Source: Aquilaria yunnanensis
Taxonomy: Eukaryota > Streptophyta > Magnoliopsida > Malvales > Thymelaeaceae
DNA length: 64,000 nucleotides
NCBI GenBank assembly: GCA_039654915.1
Contig: CM077600.1
Coordinates: 37,494,492-37,558,491, forward strand
Direction of reading: 5' to 3'
This document shows positions 32,045 through 45,786 of the stretch, piece after piece. The notes beneath the pieces were generated by a model that saw only the letters and a list, made by a program, of their open reading frames with translations, was not told the origin of the DNA and searched no databases. The position numbers were made by a program, and so were the translations under genes. Each line of letters starts with the position of its first letter. Within the stretch, counting starts at the first letter, position 1.

Positions 32045-33039
32045 CATTAAAATTATTTAGTATGCGATGTAATTTTATGTGATGTGTCTCATATGCTTAG
32101 TCTGGCCCCTGGTATTAGTTGTGCACTTGAACTTATTGTTACTATTTGAAAAAGCTTTCTGCTAGAAAACAACACAATTTCTCACTTCATCACAGGGATG
32201 CTGTTGGCATAGGTCTTTTGGGGATGGGGCTGACGTGCACATTTACTGCAACGGGAATGGACTAAAACTGTCAAGAAACTCACCATCCATCACATCTAAT
32301 ACGCAGATTTTCATCACCCAAATTCAGAATACAGACATGACTGCAGAGAAAGGATGAAGGTTTATCGATCGAGCAATAGAAGACATGCCTATAGGGAAGG
32401 TTACTGGTTACTGGTGGATACTTGATTTACGGTTACAGGAATAATTTTGCTGAATCATACCATGCCTATCACAATTTTCACCGTGTACATGTATTGAGAT
32501 GATATTAGAATGCACATCAGATGATAATATTTATAGTCTGTTGATTCTAGCTATGCAATGCAAATGGTTTGGGAAAGTGATGGATATTAATTTGCAGCTG
32601 AAGTGTGTGGTTGATGTTTGTGAAGTTGGAGTTGAGCAACCGGTTGAGTTAGATGCTTGCGGAAGCATTCTTTAGGGCGGGTTGAAGGAGGCTTTATTGA
32701 ATGATTTTGTTTGTATTTATTTATCAATTGGGATTCATGTTCAGGAAAAGTTAAGAGAGAAACTTACCTGAAATTGACTTGTGTTGCTGAAATTGCGGTT
32801 TGTATGACAACACTACACTGCACTAGCGTGGGTGTGTTGGTCAGAATGGAGCAGGTGGTTTGCTTTGCCTGCTGTTGTCTATCGGCAACTTGACGATAAG
32901 CAAAGCTGCCTGGCCGGCCTAGTTTGTATGCTTTATTCTTGATCACGAGAAGCTGTTTTGGCCTCCAATTAATTGTATTTTACTGGTATCGCGTTCTTCT
33001 TAATGCGGGGAAAGGGAATGTTTATGACTACGATCTCGT

Positions 33040-33195
33040 TTGAGAATAACATTTGTAATTAGTATTAGAGTTATAAATAATTTATTTAACCATGAAGATA
33101 AAACTATAGAAGTTAAAGCTAAAAGTTATCATTAGATAACTTTTTCAAAACTCTAACACTAATCACTGACATTAATAACAAAGAGTAATTATACA
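33040..33195. repeat. Small imperfect foldback repeat
   Basis: TAATTAGTATTAGAGTTATAAATAA on the left is partly mirrored by TTTTCAAAACTCTAACACTAATC on the right, with a short palindrome (AGTTATC-ATTA-GATAACT) inside. It may be a decayed MITE; the ends are uncertain. Confidence 0.35.
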
Positions 33196-33289
33196 ATGAA
33201 CTTGGTCTAAGCACTATACCAATACTTTTACAGTATTTATAAAACTATTATCATGCCTTAAATAGTATAAATAGATAAATGAACACCAC

Positions 33290-34330
33290 TCATCTTGAAC
33301 AGTATATCTTAAAAAATGAATACCATTGCATCAAATAACATCTTTAGGAAGAAAGAAAACCACTTTATACTAAGCTGAATGCTAATTTATATCTCAATAT
33401 TTTCCAACTGCAAATGCGATATTATAAGACGTTCACTGCATATTGAATAACATATTTCATGAAATGAATATCATTACATTGAACAACACTTTCCTTTAGA
33501 AAGAACATCACACTATTCTTAGCTGAACACTAATTTGTACCATGACGTTTTCTATAGATGCACTATCATTGTTAGATTATTTACAACATATAATAGAATA
33601 ATACATTTATATAAATAAAATAACATTTATTATAGAACAGAACAACACATATAACTGAACGAAACAACACCTATTACAAATAATACATCATATGAAATGA
33701 ACAAAATATTACAGAACAGGACATTTATCTGAATGGAACAACAATTATTATTAAACGGAACAACACATTTGATTGAATGAAACAACACATTTAAGTGAAT
33801 GGAATAGCACATTTGTGTGAATGAAACAACGCATTTTAATATATAAACACCATTGTATAGAATAACACATTTGTGTTTGTGTTAATTGAACAACACTTTC
33901 TATTAAAAAGAACAGTAAAATTTACAAACAGCACATTTTACAAAATGAACAACATATCACAAAATAATATATTATTTACAAAAATGCCACCGCACTTGAA
34001 TAGCACATTCGATGAAATGAACAATACTTCTTACTAAATAGAATAACATATTACAAAATAATATAATTGTCTAAATAGAATATCATTTTTTATTGAATGA
34101 AACAGCATTATTTACAAACAATACATCTTATAACATAATCAATATATTATCGAACAACACATTTGTGAACAATATTTCTTACGAAATAAACAACGTATTA
34201 CTGAACATTACATTTGTGTAAATAAAATAACACTTCTTATTGAACAAAACAACATAATTTACAGATAATATTTCTTACTGAATAGAACAATAATTCTTGC
34301 TGGATGAAACAGTATAGTAATCTCTCAAAA
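33290..34330. repeat. Degenerate array of GAACAACACATTT-type motifs
   Basis: Variants of AACAACACATT, GAATGAAACAACACATTT and AAATGAACAACA recur roughly every 20-35 bp across about 1 kb, in AT-rich sequence. The style resembles the GTGTCT array inside the element at 5328-7309, but I could not find flanking terminal repeats here. Confidence 0.6.
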
Positions 34331-36327
34331 TAAAATATGTATAATTTCTCTCTTATTCTCTTACTTCTTGTTAAAATATTGGTTATACAAAAAAAGACAT
34401 ATCAAATATGTGAGTGAATGGGAAAATAATCATTGAGAAGACAAATAACATTTTCCTCTTTATGACAAAAAGTATATGTTGTACAAAAAATAATATGACA
34501 AATATATGAGTGAAATCTAATATAAATATTAAAACAAACATTTCTACGAATAATAATCGAGAAAAGTCAAAGAGTATAGATGTAGTGGAGAGAGGAAAGA
34601 CACGGCAACCAATAATTGAGTAAGGAGTAAAATATAAGGTGATAAACTTATAAATTACAATAAAGTATGAGAGTAGAATGTGGGTTGGGCGTATTTTAAC
34701 TTTGGCCAATGTCAAATATGACCTATAACTATAACTGTTGATGATACTAATCATGGCTTATAATAGTAGATGACTATCCTTTTACGTCTCCATCATTCAA
34801 TTCTCAAAACACCCTAAGGTAGCTTTAGGTAAAACAATTTGTCCCTCATAATTTAAAAGCTTACACTTTGCCCTGGAAATGTGAGAGCTTTTTTAACGAT
34901 ATATGTTATTTATCGACATTAACTTTCCAAAATTTTTATTTTCACTGTGTAGCACTTGTCTTCCAACAATATAAACTATCTAATATAATTGAAAAAAATT
35001 AAATTATTATTTTTTTTCCTAATTTAAATGTAAGATATATATATTTTTTTCACTTATTGATACCAATGGTGGTACAACTTTAAAAGAAAAAGCGTAGACT
35101 TTCAAAATAAAAGAGTACAAACTTATGGTATAATTTGAGTCAAAATCTCCATTGCGTTTCTAAAACTTTAAACTTACCCAGAAAAGTATTCTACAAGGTC
35201 ATTTGGTAACTTTCCTCCAAGTTCCAGCGAGATAAATTGAGATTGCACCACCCACCCACCCACCATGGAATTAATATTGATGAATTGAAAACTGAATCTG
35301 AGCTAAACTAAACTGCACCAATTTGAATTATACCTCAATTATCTATTGATCTCATGAATATCTGCTTTCATCCATCCCGGATAAACAAAAATATCACTTC
35401 TTATCTAATTTCATTTAATTGTCTCAAACCCTCCCCACCCCCTATCTCTCCCCCCATTTTAAAACTAACAATCAATCTATTAGACTATTATAAATATAAA
35501 ATTACCTATCTAATCAGCAGTGAGTAAACATAATTTTTAAAAGTCGGTATTGTTTAATATTTAAGTTCTAAATCGTTTGAAGCTTGGGAGAAATCCTAAA
35601 ACTTTAAATGTTTAATTTTTTCAGCCCTATATAAGACTTTGTTTCAGTTAGAAAATGTAAATAATTACTAGAATATAATATAACTCTGTAAAGGAACAAA
35701 TTTATGTGAGTACAAATTTTTTAAAAGGAGTGGTTTACTCATATTTTTAAAATATATTTTTACTATATGGATTACTTAATCTATCAATACATTTATCACA
35801 TATTTTTTGAATCAATAAAAGCATGCTTGAATTTTTAAAAAAAAATTTGTATACCTCAGAAATTTCTTTTATAATTCTTCTGGTTTTCTAAAAATTGGAA
35901 AAGCAAATCAGGATCTTCAAAATATTCATAAAAAAAAAAAAGAATCTTCAAAATATGATGATATCTAATATCTTATGTTTTAATATATCTAGTGCAAAAT
36001 AACAGGAGAGAAAAAAAAAAGGAGGAATTTTTTTTACAACTCCTAATCGAGTATTAGTGGGTTTTTAAGAAACCCATTGTTAATTAAGAGCATCCTTAAT
36101 TGTGGATTTTTTCTTTTGTGATGGAATTTTCGTTTTCTCCTCGCCTCCATCAAAAGGCAAATGACTCAACAATTACCCACCTCTGCTCTGACCTCTCATT
36201 TCATTTCTGCCTTTTCTTTTTAGCTCTCCATTTTAACCCTCTAGTTACGTCTACGCCTTCCTCATTCCCCGAAGTCCCTTATTTTATCTGAATTTGAATT
36301 CTTTCTACCGGTTGATCTGTTGGTTCC

Positions 36328-39300
36328 ATGGTGTCGGAGGACGATTTCGATATGATGGACGCCAACAACGAATCCGGAGATGATGACTTCTACAGCGGCG
36401 GTGATGATGAAGCCGCCGCCTATGATGACTCCGATGCCGATGTCGCCGATTACGAGTTTATCGACCATGATTCCGACGACGCCGACGATCTTTCTCATCG
36501 TCACCAGGTTCTCTATTTTTCTGTTTCCATTTCGCTATCTATAGGTGGTAGCTCTCTTTTGTTAAGCAAGGGGTTTTTTTTGGGTTTTTCATGAAATTTG
36601 TGTATATTGTTGTGGATTTTCACGATGTGGGTTTTGCTTGGCTACTAATGAACATGATATGCTGAGGTTACGTAGTTGCTTTCCTTGGTGACCTTTGAAT
36701 TGCAAGCTCTTTTTTCTTTTCCTCTAGAAGTTCGTTGGCAGTGTGGCTGTGTGATTTTTTATTGATTTGGATTTTCTTTTGCTCAAAAGCCGTCATTGCT
36801 AGGGGTGCTGGCAACGAGCCAACTTTATTGCTATATGAGGAAGCCCTCTGGGCGTTCAGCTAAAGAACGGTTGCTGAGCTTTATTTTGAACATTGGCCTC
36901 TTAACTGCTGAATGGCGAAGAGGATTAAATTTCTGCGCTAATTTAGCTAAGATCTTCTGTCTCTCTTAAGAGATTGATCTCTTGTTCCAGAGTTGATGAA
37001 TTGTTAGGATGTGTCGACTTTGTCTCCCCGCCCAAAGTTTCTTATGAAGATGGAACTTTGAGGTCCTCCAAGCCAAATTGACGTCGTTTCTGCTGGGGGT
37101 AGTTTGTACTAGGTTCTTTTGTCTTCTCAATTGAGGTCATTTTGTCCTCTAACGAAAGTTGATGTCAATTTTCTGCTGGGAGCATTTTGCTAAGTTCTTT
37201 TGTCTCTCGTAGGAGATCGATCTCTTGTCTCGCAGTTGTGATCTGCTAGGATGTCTTGGCTTTGTTATTCCCAAATTTTCTCATGAAAGATGAAACCTGG
37301 AATCCCACTAATCCAAGTTGATGTCATTTTCTGCTGGGCAAGTTAATGCTAAGTTCTTTCTTTTATCTTCTCCTTTCATAGCAAAATTATACAATCTTGG
37401 GTGAAGCTGATATTCGTCAGCATCAAAAGGATGACATTCTGCGAATATCTACAGTGCTTTCTATCACAGAAGTTGAAGCCGGTATCCTCCTGCGCTACTA
37501 TAATTGGTGAGTTTTATATTTGACACTTCATGTGCAATCATGAAACTCGCACTATCTTTACTTTACTAGAAATTTTGTCTGGTGGATTGCTTGGTTTATG
37601 GTCTATTAAGGTTATTACTATTTTTGTATGTTGGTGATGCCTCATGATGCATTTTTCTACATTTTTGTACCATTACTCTGTGAATAATTGTGTTTCTGGA
37701 TATGCAGGAGTGTCAGTAAGGTACATGATGAATGGTTTGCAGATGAAGAAAAGGTCCGCAAGTCTGTTGGCTTGTTGGAGAAGCGTGTTCTTAAACTCCC
37801 TGATGGTGAAGAGGTGATCGTGCAGAACTTGATCAAGAGGCTGTCACTATATTTTTCATTTTTGTACACATAACTGTTTTGACAAACCTTATTGTGCCAG
37901 ATGACATGTGGGATCTGTTTTGAGACCTATCCTTCTGATGCACTGTATGCTGCTGCTTGTGGTCACCCTTTTTGTGTCTCATGCTGGGCAGGTTCGTTCA
38001 ATTGCTTTAACCTCTCTGTTGCAATCATAGGTTTGACTTGAATCTACTTTCTCCTTTATTTTTATTTTTATTTTATTTATTTATTTATTTTTTGTGAGCC
38101 AGGAAGCCCTATATATGTGCCTAATTTGTTTACCATTCCACGTAATAAATCTCGGGTTCACCTTGATCTCTTTTATTAACTCCTACTGTCATCTCCCTTA
38201 TGTGCATTTATGGGGCATCGATAGTACCTTGCCCTTGCCCCCCTTTTTACATGTGTGTGTTTCTTGAATGCTGGCTGATGTATGAACCACAATAACTTAC
38301 AATTGGTGGCCCTGTTCCTTTTTGCAATACAAAATACGATTACCTGTTGCTTTATACATGCACACACGTACACACAACATACACACTTATGGCCCCTTGC
38401 TGCTCTCCTGTTAGTTTGAGGCCTTTCATTGTGTTTTTATAACAAATTTTGGCGTGATAATGTGCCAAGTAAACGCCCTACTACCTGGTCTAGGGAATTT
38501 GATTTGGATGCCTGGCAAGTAATTTGGATTACCCAGGTTGATATGCACAACAAAAGAAGAAAAGGAAACACTGTATTTCCTGGTCTCCTTTTTGTTATCA
38601 AAATTAGCCTTGATTTGTGTTTTGAAATGCCAATGTCATTTTAATTTGCTGTTAATTTTATTTAACATATAATAGGTTTTATTTTCTTCAGTTATGATTT
38701 TCCAACTAATTTTACAATTGTGACACAAATATTTTTCTTTAATCCACGTGGTTAATGTTTACCATCAATTGCAGGTTATATGAGCACATCCATTAATGAT
38801 GGTCCTGGATGTTTGATGTTGCTTTGCCCTGATCCATCCTGTGGTGCTGCTGTCGGTCAGGATATGATCAACTGTTTAGCTTCGGAGGAAGACAAAGAGA
38901 AGTATTCTCGTTATTTTGTTCGTTCTTATGTTGAGGACAACAGAAAGGTAATTTGGTGGATGATCTTAAATAATTTCAAGTACATATTATGACCCAGAGA
39001 TTAGTGACTAGCTGTAGATATATAAATATGCTTATTCTTATTTCTGTTTTTCTGTTTCCATTGGTGAGTTGTGCGTCTGATACAATTAACTAAGAGATCA
39101 TATTTAAGACTTATTCGTGTTTTGCTTATATATTTTACTGCATTTCTATATGGGTTCCATTTTTGGTTATTTTAGTCTCAGGAAATCATTTAACGTTACC
39201 TGTTTCTTGATTAAAATCTGTTTTTTGAGTTTACTGCTGCCTATTTTGCTTTATTATTTCTGGCGAGTCATTAATTTGTCTTTTCATGAAATCTTTTAGG

Positions 39301-42300
39301 AGTTGTCCCTGTTCGTTATTGTTCTGTACTGTGTTTCTATTTGGTCATTGTAACCAACCCTCTATATTTCTTGTTGGTTATTCTAGACAAAGTGGTGTCC
39401 TGCTCCTGGATGTGACTATGCTGTAGATTTCATTGTGGGTGGTGGAAGCTATGACGTTACTTGCCGCTGCTCATATAGCTTTTGCTGGAATGTAAGACCC
39501 CATCATTAGTTTTGCCCACGTCTGGACGTTTTCTTGATCAATAAGAGCGGGCCAACAGAAGCAGCTAAGAAGGCTTCTGTCTGTGCATTCGTTCCGCTCA
39601 TGGACTTTTACCTATAAGGCTTAAGTTAAATGCAAATGGCACTGACTGAGCATATTGTTTAATTATGTAACAGCTACTGTGCTCATGTGCATATTTCTTT
39701 GCCTTTCTCTATTTATTGGTGTTTTTACTGTGTGCTCATGCGCGTATTTCTTTTCTTTTCTCAATTTATGAATTTGTTTGACTGTGTTATGTTTTACATT
39801 GCAGTGCTCTGAGGAAGCTCATCGACCAGTTGATTGTAGCACGGTTTCCAAGTGGATTTTGAAAAACAGTGCAGAATCTGAAAACATGAATTGGTAAGGA
39901 CATAGTAGTAAGTAGCATTAAATTTCTTGTTATATTTATATTTTTCTGGGTGCTAACCACATCCATGTCTGACGTGGAAGCAAGTTAACATGGTAAGGAA
40001 AAAAGGACGATTAGAAAGAGAACACACCTGAAGTTGAACCATATTGGTTTTCCTTTCTAAGTTGCAAAGGTTGATATTACAAAATCAACAGCCTACGTGT
40101 GTGAGAGGGTGTGCTTGTTTTGTGACTCCTGGATACCCTAAGATTGCATGGATGCACATGACAATGCAGGCTTCCAAGGATTTGTATATGCCTAAAAAAA
40201 TGATTTGTATATGCCTAAAAAAATATGTCATTCCCAGTATAAATGAAATTGTCTACTTGAATCATGAAAAAGGAGTGAAGACCTCTTCACAAGGCAACAG
40301 CCCTATGTGATAGCAAATGAAAATGATTAGTGCGATTATATTGATATTTTGTGGTACCAGAATAACATGCCAAGCAATCTGGTTTTAAATCATATTAGTA
40401 GCATAGCTTCAACAGATCTTTCCTTTTTACTATTATGGAGTCGTGAAAACAAAATTTTGATTTTTTATTGCAGGAAAATTGAATTTCATATTTTACATTT
40501 GCTCTTAAATAGTTCAGTTGAAAAATCTGGATGACTTTATCATACTTCACCTTGTGCCCAACAATGTTTTCACTGTTAACTCAAAGTATATATTTTATGT
40601 GTTATTGCTTTTTGTTAAACATTATCAGTATTTAGAGAAAATATCCCTTTCATTTTCTCTTACTCCTGGCCTTCTGGTACTGTTTGCAGGATGTCATGAT
40701 TCTTGAATTTGTCTTTTATCATTTTCAGGATATTAGCTAATTCTAAGCCTTGTCCCAAGTGTAAGCGCCCTATTGAGAAGAATCAGGGCTGTATGCATAT
40801 TACATGCACTCCGCCTTGTAAATTTGAATTTTGCTGGTAAACATATGCTTCCTCGCGTTCCTATTACTGAAGCCCATACTTATGCTTTTGTTGACATAGA
40901 CTTGTCGTAATACAACTCTTAAGACAATATAATTTATCTCTACAATATATATATATTTCAGGACTTAAAGCTGTAATATGTCTGCATGTTTACCATCTTC
41001 CTATTTCACAATTATTTTCATCTCTGTGGTTATGGTTTTCAAGAACATTTCAGTTCGAATGCAAAACCAGATAGCTTTCTTTGTTGTCATCTATACTCTT
41101 TTCTGGGTGCACATTGCTGGTTTCTTGTTAAATGATTTGACTAAGATTGCTTGTAGGCTGTGCCTTGGTGCATGGTCAGAGCATGGTGAGAGAACTGGTG
41201 GCTTTTATGCCTGTAACCGTTATGAGACTGCAAAGCAAGATGGAATGGTATGCACTTGACCATTTTTGTGCTGCAACTATAAAATTCTCATGGAAGATAG
41301 ATTTGCTTTCTTTTATTGCTTTCTTTCATTGTTGTAATTATATTTGGTGATTCTGATCGATATTGTTCATTACAGTTTGATGAGGCTGAAAAACGAAGAG
41401 AGATGGCTAAGAACTCATTAGAGAGATATACTCATTATTATGAAAGATGGGCAACAAACCAATCTGTACGTAACTACATTCTAAATTCATTTTTATTTGC
41501 CCCAATTATGTCACTCCTTTAATCATCTTAGGCATCCTTAGTTGCTATGGGCTGGCTGGCACTTTTTTTGGCTACACAACTAGATTCGCTTCACCTTAAG
41601 TTCCTGGGAAGAATTTTCTCAGTATGTTTTATACTTTCTTCCTGTATACAGTCCAGGCAGAAGGCAATGGCAGATCTACAGCAAATGCAGACTGTGCATG
41701 TATGTGAAAGTTCTCACTTAGCTGTTTCATTTCTACAATTATGATTTAATTAATGATTTCAGTAAGAGTCCTTTTGGTTGTTATCAAGTGATAGAAAATG
41801 AAGCACACTTGAAGTTTTCTTCGAACCTTTCTTTAGGCTACTTCTTGAGCATGGGAGTATCTATCCTTCATGTGCAGACAATTTTCCCATTCTCTTCCCT
41901 TTGTGTGTGTGTGTGTGTGTGTGTGTTAGAAGCAACAAATTTAAGTACAATTGTTTTGGGTGAAAGGAAGAAATTTTGTACATTCTTTCTGGCATCTGGA
42001 AAAGTTACTTGTCAGTGCCTATCATCTATGGAACCTTTCTTTTTTTTTCCCCTTTTTAATGAAGTTTTTACAGAATTTGTCTTTTGTTAACTACTGTGAA
42101 CCTTGGATTATGCTAGTGGCATTCTTCAGCTAAGTTGGTTTCGATTTATTGGATGGCTGGAATATCAAATGTAAATTTGTTGATGCATATCTTTTATATC
42201 AAAAGCTCAATGAAAGAATAAAGAAATACGAATCACCAATCAGTGTGCTTTGTTGTTTATGAAATAAAAAAATCAAGTGGTTATATCCTGTATTGCTTGC

Positions 42301-43991
42301 CATTTCATAATGGCCATGCACTCTAGAACTAGTTCCATCCTACTAACTCTGCCTATTTAAGGTGATTAACAGATAAATGCCCCTCACTGGCTCCCCCTAA
42401 CTGCCTCACTCCCTCTGTGTGTTTGTGTGTGCATGTGTTCCCACATGAACAGAAAGAAGGCAAATTCCTAACTTTTTCTTTTTATATTTAGGTTTGTCAA
42501 GGATATTGTAAATGTTCTTTTTCTGGAACCAAGGGGGTGTGAACCCTTACAAAAATTAGGAATAAAGAATAGCTCTACAAAATCTACAACTTTGTATTGT
42601 TACAAAGTAGCTTTCCTATTGCCCAAAATATGAGAAAATGTAGCCATTTTCGCTTTAGAAGGGTCAGAGGCCTTTTCTTAGGGTGAAAGGGGTTAAATAG
42701 AATAGAAAGGCAAAGCTTCAGTCCTGAGAGTAAATAGCTTGCATAATTGAGTATTTGTTTGAAGAAAACAGTTGGCCTCTTTCTGGGTTTTGCCCTTTTT
42801 AATGAGATGATAACCTGAGTTTGCAGGTGACAGGGGCTTTTTCATCTAGCTTTCTCTTCCATCTTTTGGCTATCCTTTCTGACGTGTAATTATTTTTTTG
42901 CCCTTCATTTTCTAAATGCTGATGATTATGTTTCTCTAGCTGGAGAAGCTGAGTGATGTACAGTGCCAACCTGAGTCACAGTTAAAGTTCATCACTGAGG
43001 CCTGGCAACAGGTAATTTCAGAATTAGCCTGATGTTGTTGTATGTACACTGGTTTCACTCGTCACTTATCTGTATGTGCAGATAGTTGAATGTAGGAGAG
43101 TCCTGAAATGGACGTATGCATATGGATACTACCTACCAGAGCATGAACATGCAAAAAGGCAGTTCTTTGAATACTTGCAAGGTAATCTCTGTTCTGGTTT
43201 TTTCCATTCTCCGTTTTTCCTTGGGGGTTTCAGGGGATTATGGGACTAAAATGGATAGTTTTCTTAAATATTCTACTTTCTGTGCTGTGTTGATTGTTTG
43301 AATCCGAGATCAGCTCTAGTCATGCTTTGTATCTCATCCAGGTGAGGCTGAGTCTGGGTTGGAGAGGCTTCATCAGTGTGCAGAGAAGGAACTGCAGGTT
43401 TACCTCAATGCAGAGGGACCATCGAAAGACTTCAATGAGTTCCGCACAAAACTTGCGGGCCTAACCAGGTGATTCTTGTTTGACAAGCATTTACAAGGCC
43501 CAAAAATTTATCACTTTTGAAATAGAAAACTAAGGTTTATAATGCAATGAACCAAGGTTCATTATTGAGATGTTATCGTATCATTCTCATGTATCATTGT
43601 ATTACTTATGTGCTGAGCTGAAGATGTTCAACATGTGTGACCTGAGAATGGAGACATGGGTAGCTAGAACTTCGATTAATATCTCTAGTGGTTAACAGTG
43701 TTATTTGACAACTGCAGTGTAACACGCAACTACTTTGAGAATCTAGTCCGGGCTCTTGAGAATGGTTTGTCAGATGTGGATTCGCATGGTGCCTGCAGCA
43801 GGATGGTCAGCTCAAAGAGTATGGGAAGTGGAAACAGTAGAGCCAGAGGAGGAAAGGGAAAAGGTTCAACATCCAGATCTGGTGCCTCCAGCAGAAACAT
43901 TGATGATTCAGGTCATTGGTCGTGTGAGTATTGCACTTTTGCAAATGTCAGGTCTGCTACTGTTTGCCAGATGTGCCAACAAAGAAGATAG
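36328..43991 (+). CDS. ARI8: ARIADNE-type RBR E3 ubiquitin ligase
   Basis: RING-between-RING E3 ligase that passes ubiquitin from an E2 through a catalytic cysteine. Fifteen coding exons: 36328-36507, 37382-37506, 37708-37813, 37901-37991, 38775-38947, 39387-39491, 39805-39893, 40729-40836, 41157-41247, 41376-41465, 41652-41699, 42940-43011, 43082-43181, 43342-43468 and 43718-43991. They total 593 codons (592 aa), all phases consistent. The N-terminus is acidic. RING1 starts near residue 140 ([20 protein letters not shown]). The IBR includes [11 protein letters not shown] and [15 protein letters not shown]2 is at 298-330 ([19 protein letters not shown]), with probable catalytic Cys316. An Ariadne helical domain follows ([17 protein letters not shown] onward). 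The C-terminus has a RanBP2-type zinc finger ([20 protein letters not shown]). It belongs to the plant ARI5/7/8 subgroup; the exact paralogue is uncertain. Confidence 0.94.
41901..41926. repeat. (TG)n microsatellite in an ARIADNE intron
   Basis: About 13 TG dinucleotides in the long intron between the exons at 41652-41699 and 42940-43011. Confidence 0.9.
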
Positions 43992-45786
43992 ATCCCATTT
44001 CCAATGTTGATAGACCAAGCTAAAGGTAGAGCTGCCAGCTTTGCGGCTTCTAATGTCTGCCTGAACATGGACTGGATCTAAGCATTGGGACCGATCCAAG
44101 TATCGTTTTCGGGTTTCCATCTCAGTGGTACTGGCGACGATAAATCAGAATGGTGATGAGAAAGCACGACACAGAGGGAGAAGGGAGACAGGAGACAGAT
44201 GGCGTAGTGTAAACGCTGTATATAGTTTCTCGATAACTGGATCATCGAAAAGGTTGCCTTGTCAGGCATGAGGTTTGAGGAGCCATATGAAAGACCCCTG
44301 TATTCATATGTAACTTGAGATTATTCAATAGATCTATTCAATAGCTTGAGGCGCACGAGTTTCAAGTGGTCTGTAACTTGTAGTGGAACTGCCTGTTCTG
44401 CAGGCTCCTCCAAGAGAATAATTAATTTTATTTCATTTGTGTTCTCTTGTATTGTTCTGATCACCCTGCGTTTTTGGGTTTAAACGTGCTACTGTGAAGA
44501 TATTGGATGACAGGACTAAAACAAAAACTAGCAAGCCCGCCTTTGGACATTTTTACTTCTAAAGGGAAACCCTTCCCTGCAGGCTGACATAAATTTTTAC
44601 GCCATCTGCTATGAATCTTGGTTGTTAAAAGATACTTCAAGAGTTAAATCTTCACTTCCCTGTAACTTCCTCTTATATATAGGACAACCAGCTCCATTCC
44701 AATGTGGCTATAGTGTTAGCAATATAACTAGGAAGATGGTGGAGGCCGTGGGGCTAGTGTTTCTTCCAATTCTTTGTTGTAAATGCCAGAAAATGCTAGA
44801 AAAATTAGTCATGACAACTGACGAGCCTTCCTCCGCTAGCATGTTGCACCCCTGCAACGTAAAATAAGGGGCGAACAGGATGTATCTGTACATACCTTTC
44901 TTATTCTCACTTAGTATGCAATACTTTTGTGCTGCATCGCATATTTCAAGTATGGATGTTTATTGCTCTTCAACACATTCACATCTCCTTTATAAATGTG
45001 TGCGAAGAAGAAGAATCTTTTCTTGAGCACGCGCAATTCCCCCTTCATATATGGTTCCCTGATGCTATGGAGGGGCCTACCCCTATTTCGGCTCTTATAC
45101 ATGCTGCTACCATGGTAGCGGCTATGCAAATTACATAAATTTTTTGAAATCCTTTGAAATCTATAGATGTCATGTTTATCCATTGCGCAATGCCAGTTAT
45201 TGATAGACAGAAGAATCATGGTATGCACTTCCGTATACCAAGCAAAAAAGCAACCAAATTTGCTTTCATAGATAATCTCAGATCGATACAATGAGCCAAC
45301 TGGGGAGAACACTGGCCCTAGCATTGCAAGGGCACCTTCCTTGTAGACTTTAACTGTTTGGTGAACATCAATTAGATTTCCATACTTCAACATTAAGCAC
45401 GCTCGGTACGTCACATTCTCTTCCTGACTCGCCAACCTAATCGTGGAAGTTGGGCTTTGTCTTCCCCATAGAAATTCGTGCTTTGACAGTACCCCCCGCG
45501 GAATCCCCACTGACCGCTACCTACTACAAATCCCATAACCATTTTGCTTCACTTGACCGCCCATCCCATGCCCCCACATGAACAAGCGCCTATCCTCGGT
45601 GCATCTCATTCCTGAGTATGACCAAAATCCGCTGCTGTTTATTCTCCCCAGACATGCTCCAGTTTGCGCCCAGAGATCACGTCAGTAATCTGGCGAATCT
45701 TGTATTTTGCAGGTCAACAGCACTTGTCGATCACATGAGTTTCAGCCATGAATAACTACAGAACTTAGCTTGTGTGATCAGAATCC
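43992..45786. other. Intergenic region between convergent ARIADNE and PIE1 genes
   Basis: Contains the ARIADNE 3' UTR (to about 44450), a plastid ndhF-like patch at 45027-45125, and unassigned sequence up to the PIE1 3' end. A 199-codon frame on the minus strand (44911-45510) covers the ndhF-like patch in antisense and matches nothing I recognise. It is described under findings and not called as a gene. Confidence 0.5.
45027..45125 (+). pseudogene. ndhF: Nuclear insertion of plastid ndhF fragment
   Basis: One frame of about 33 codons reads [20 protein letters not shown] then [11 protein letters not shown], the highly conserved ion-channel helix region of NADH dehydrogenase subunit 5. The FPLH...[13 protein letters not shown] version is that of plastid ndhF rather than mitochondrial nad5. 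The match stops abruptly on both sides, so this is a short transferred fragment (NUPT) and non-functional. Confidence 0.7.

Larger units (their letters stand above)
30907..36327. other. Intergenic region, AT-rich
   Basis: Holds the transporter 3' UTR, a foldback MITE (31698-32044), a small imperfect foldback (about 33040-33195) and a degenerate repeat field (about 33290-34330). From 34800 to 36090 the sequence is AT-rich with short A-runs and nothing I can name. The stretch 36095-36327 is CT-rich and is probably the 5' UTR of the ARIADNE gene. No protein-coding gene is supported. Confidence 0.5.
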
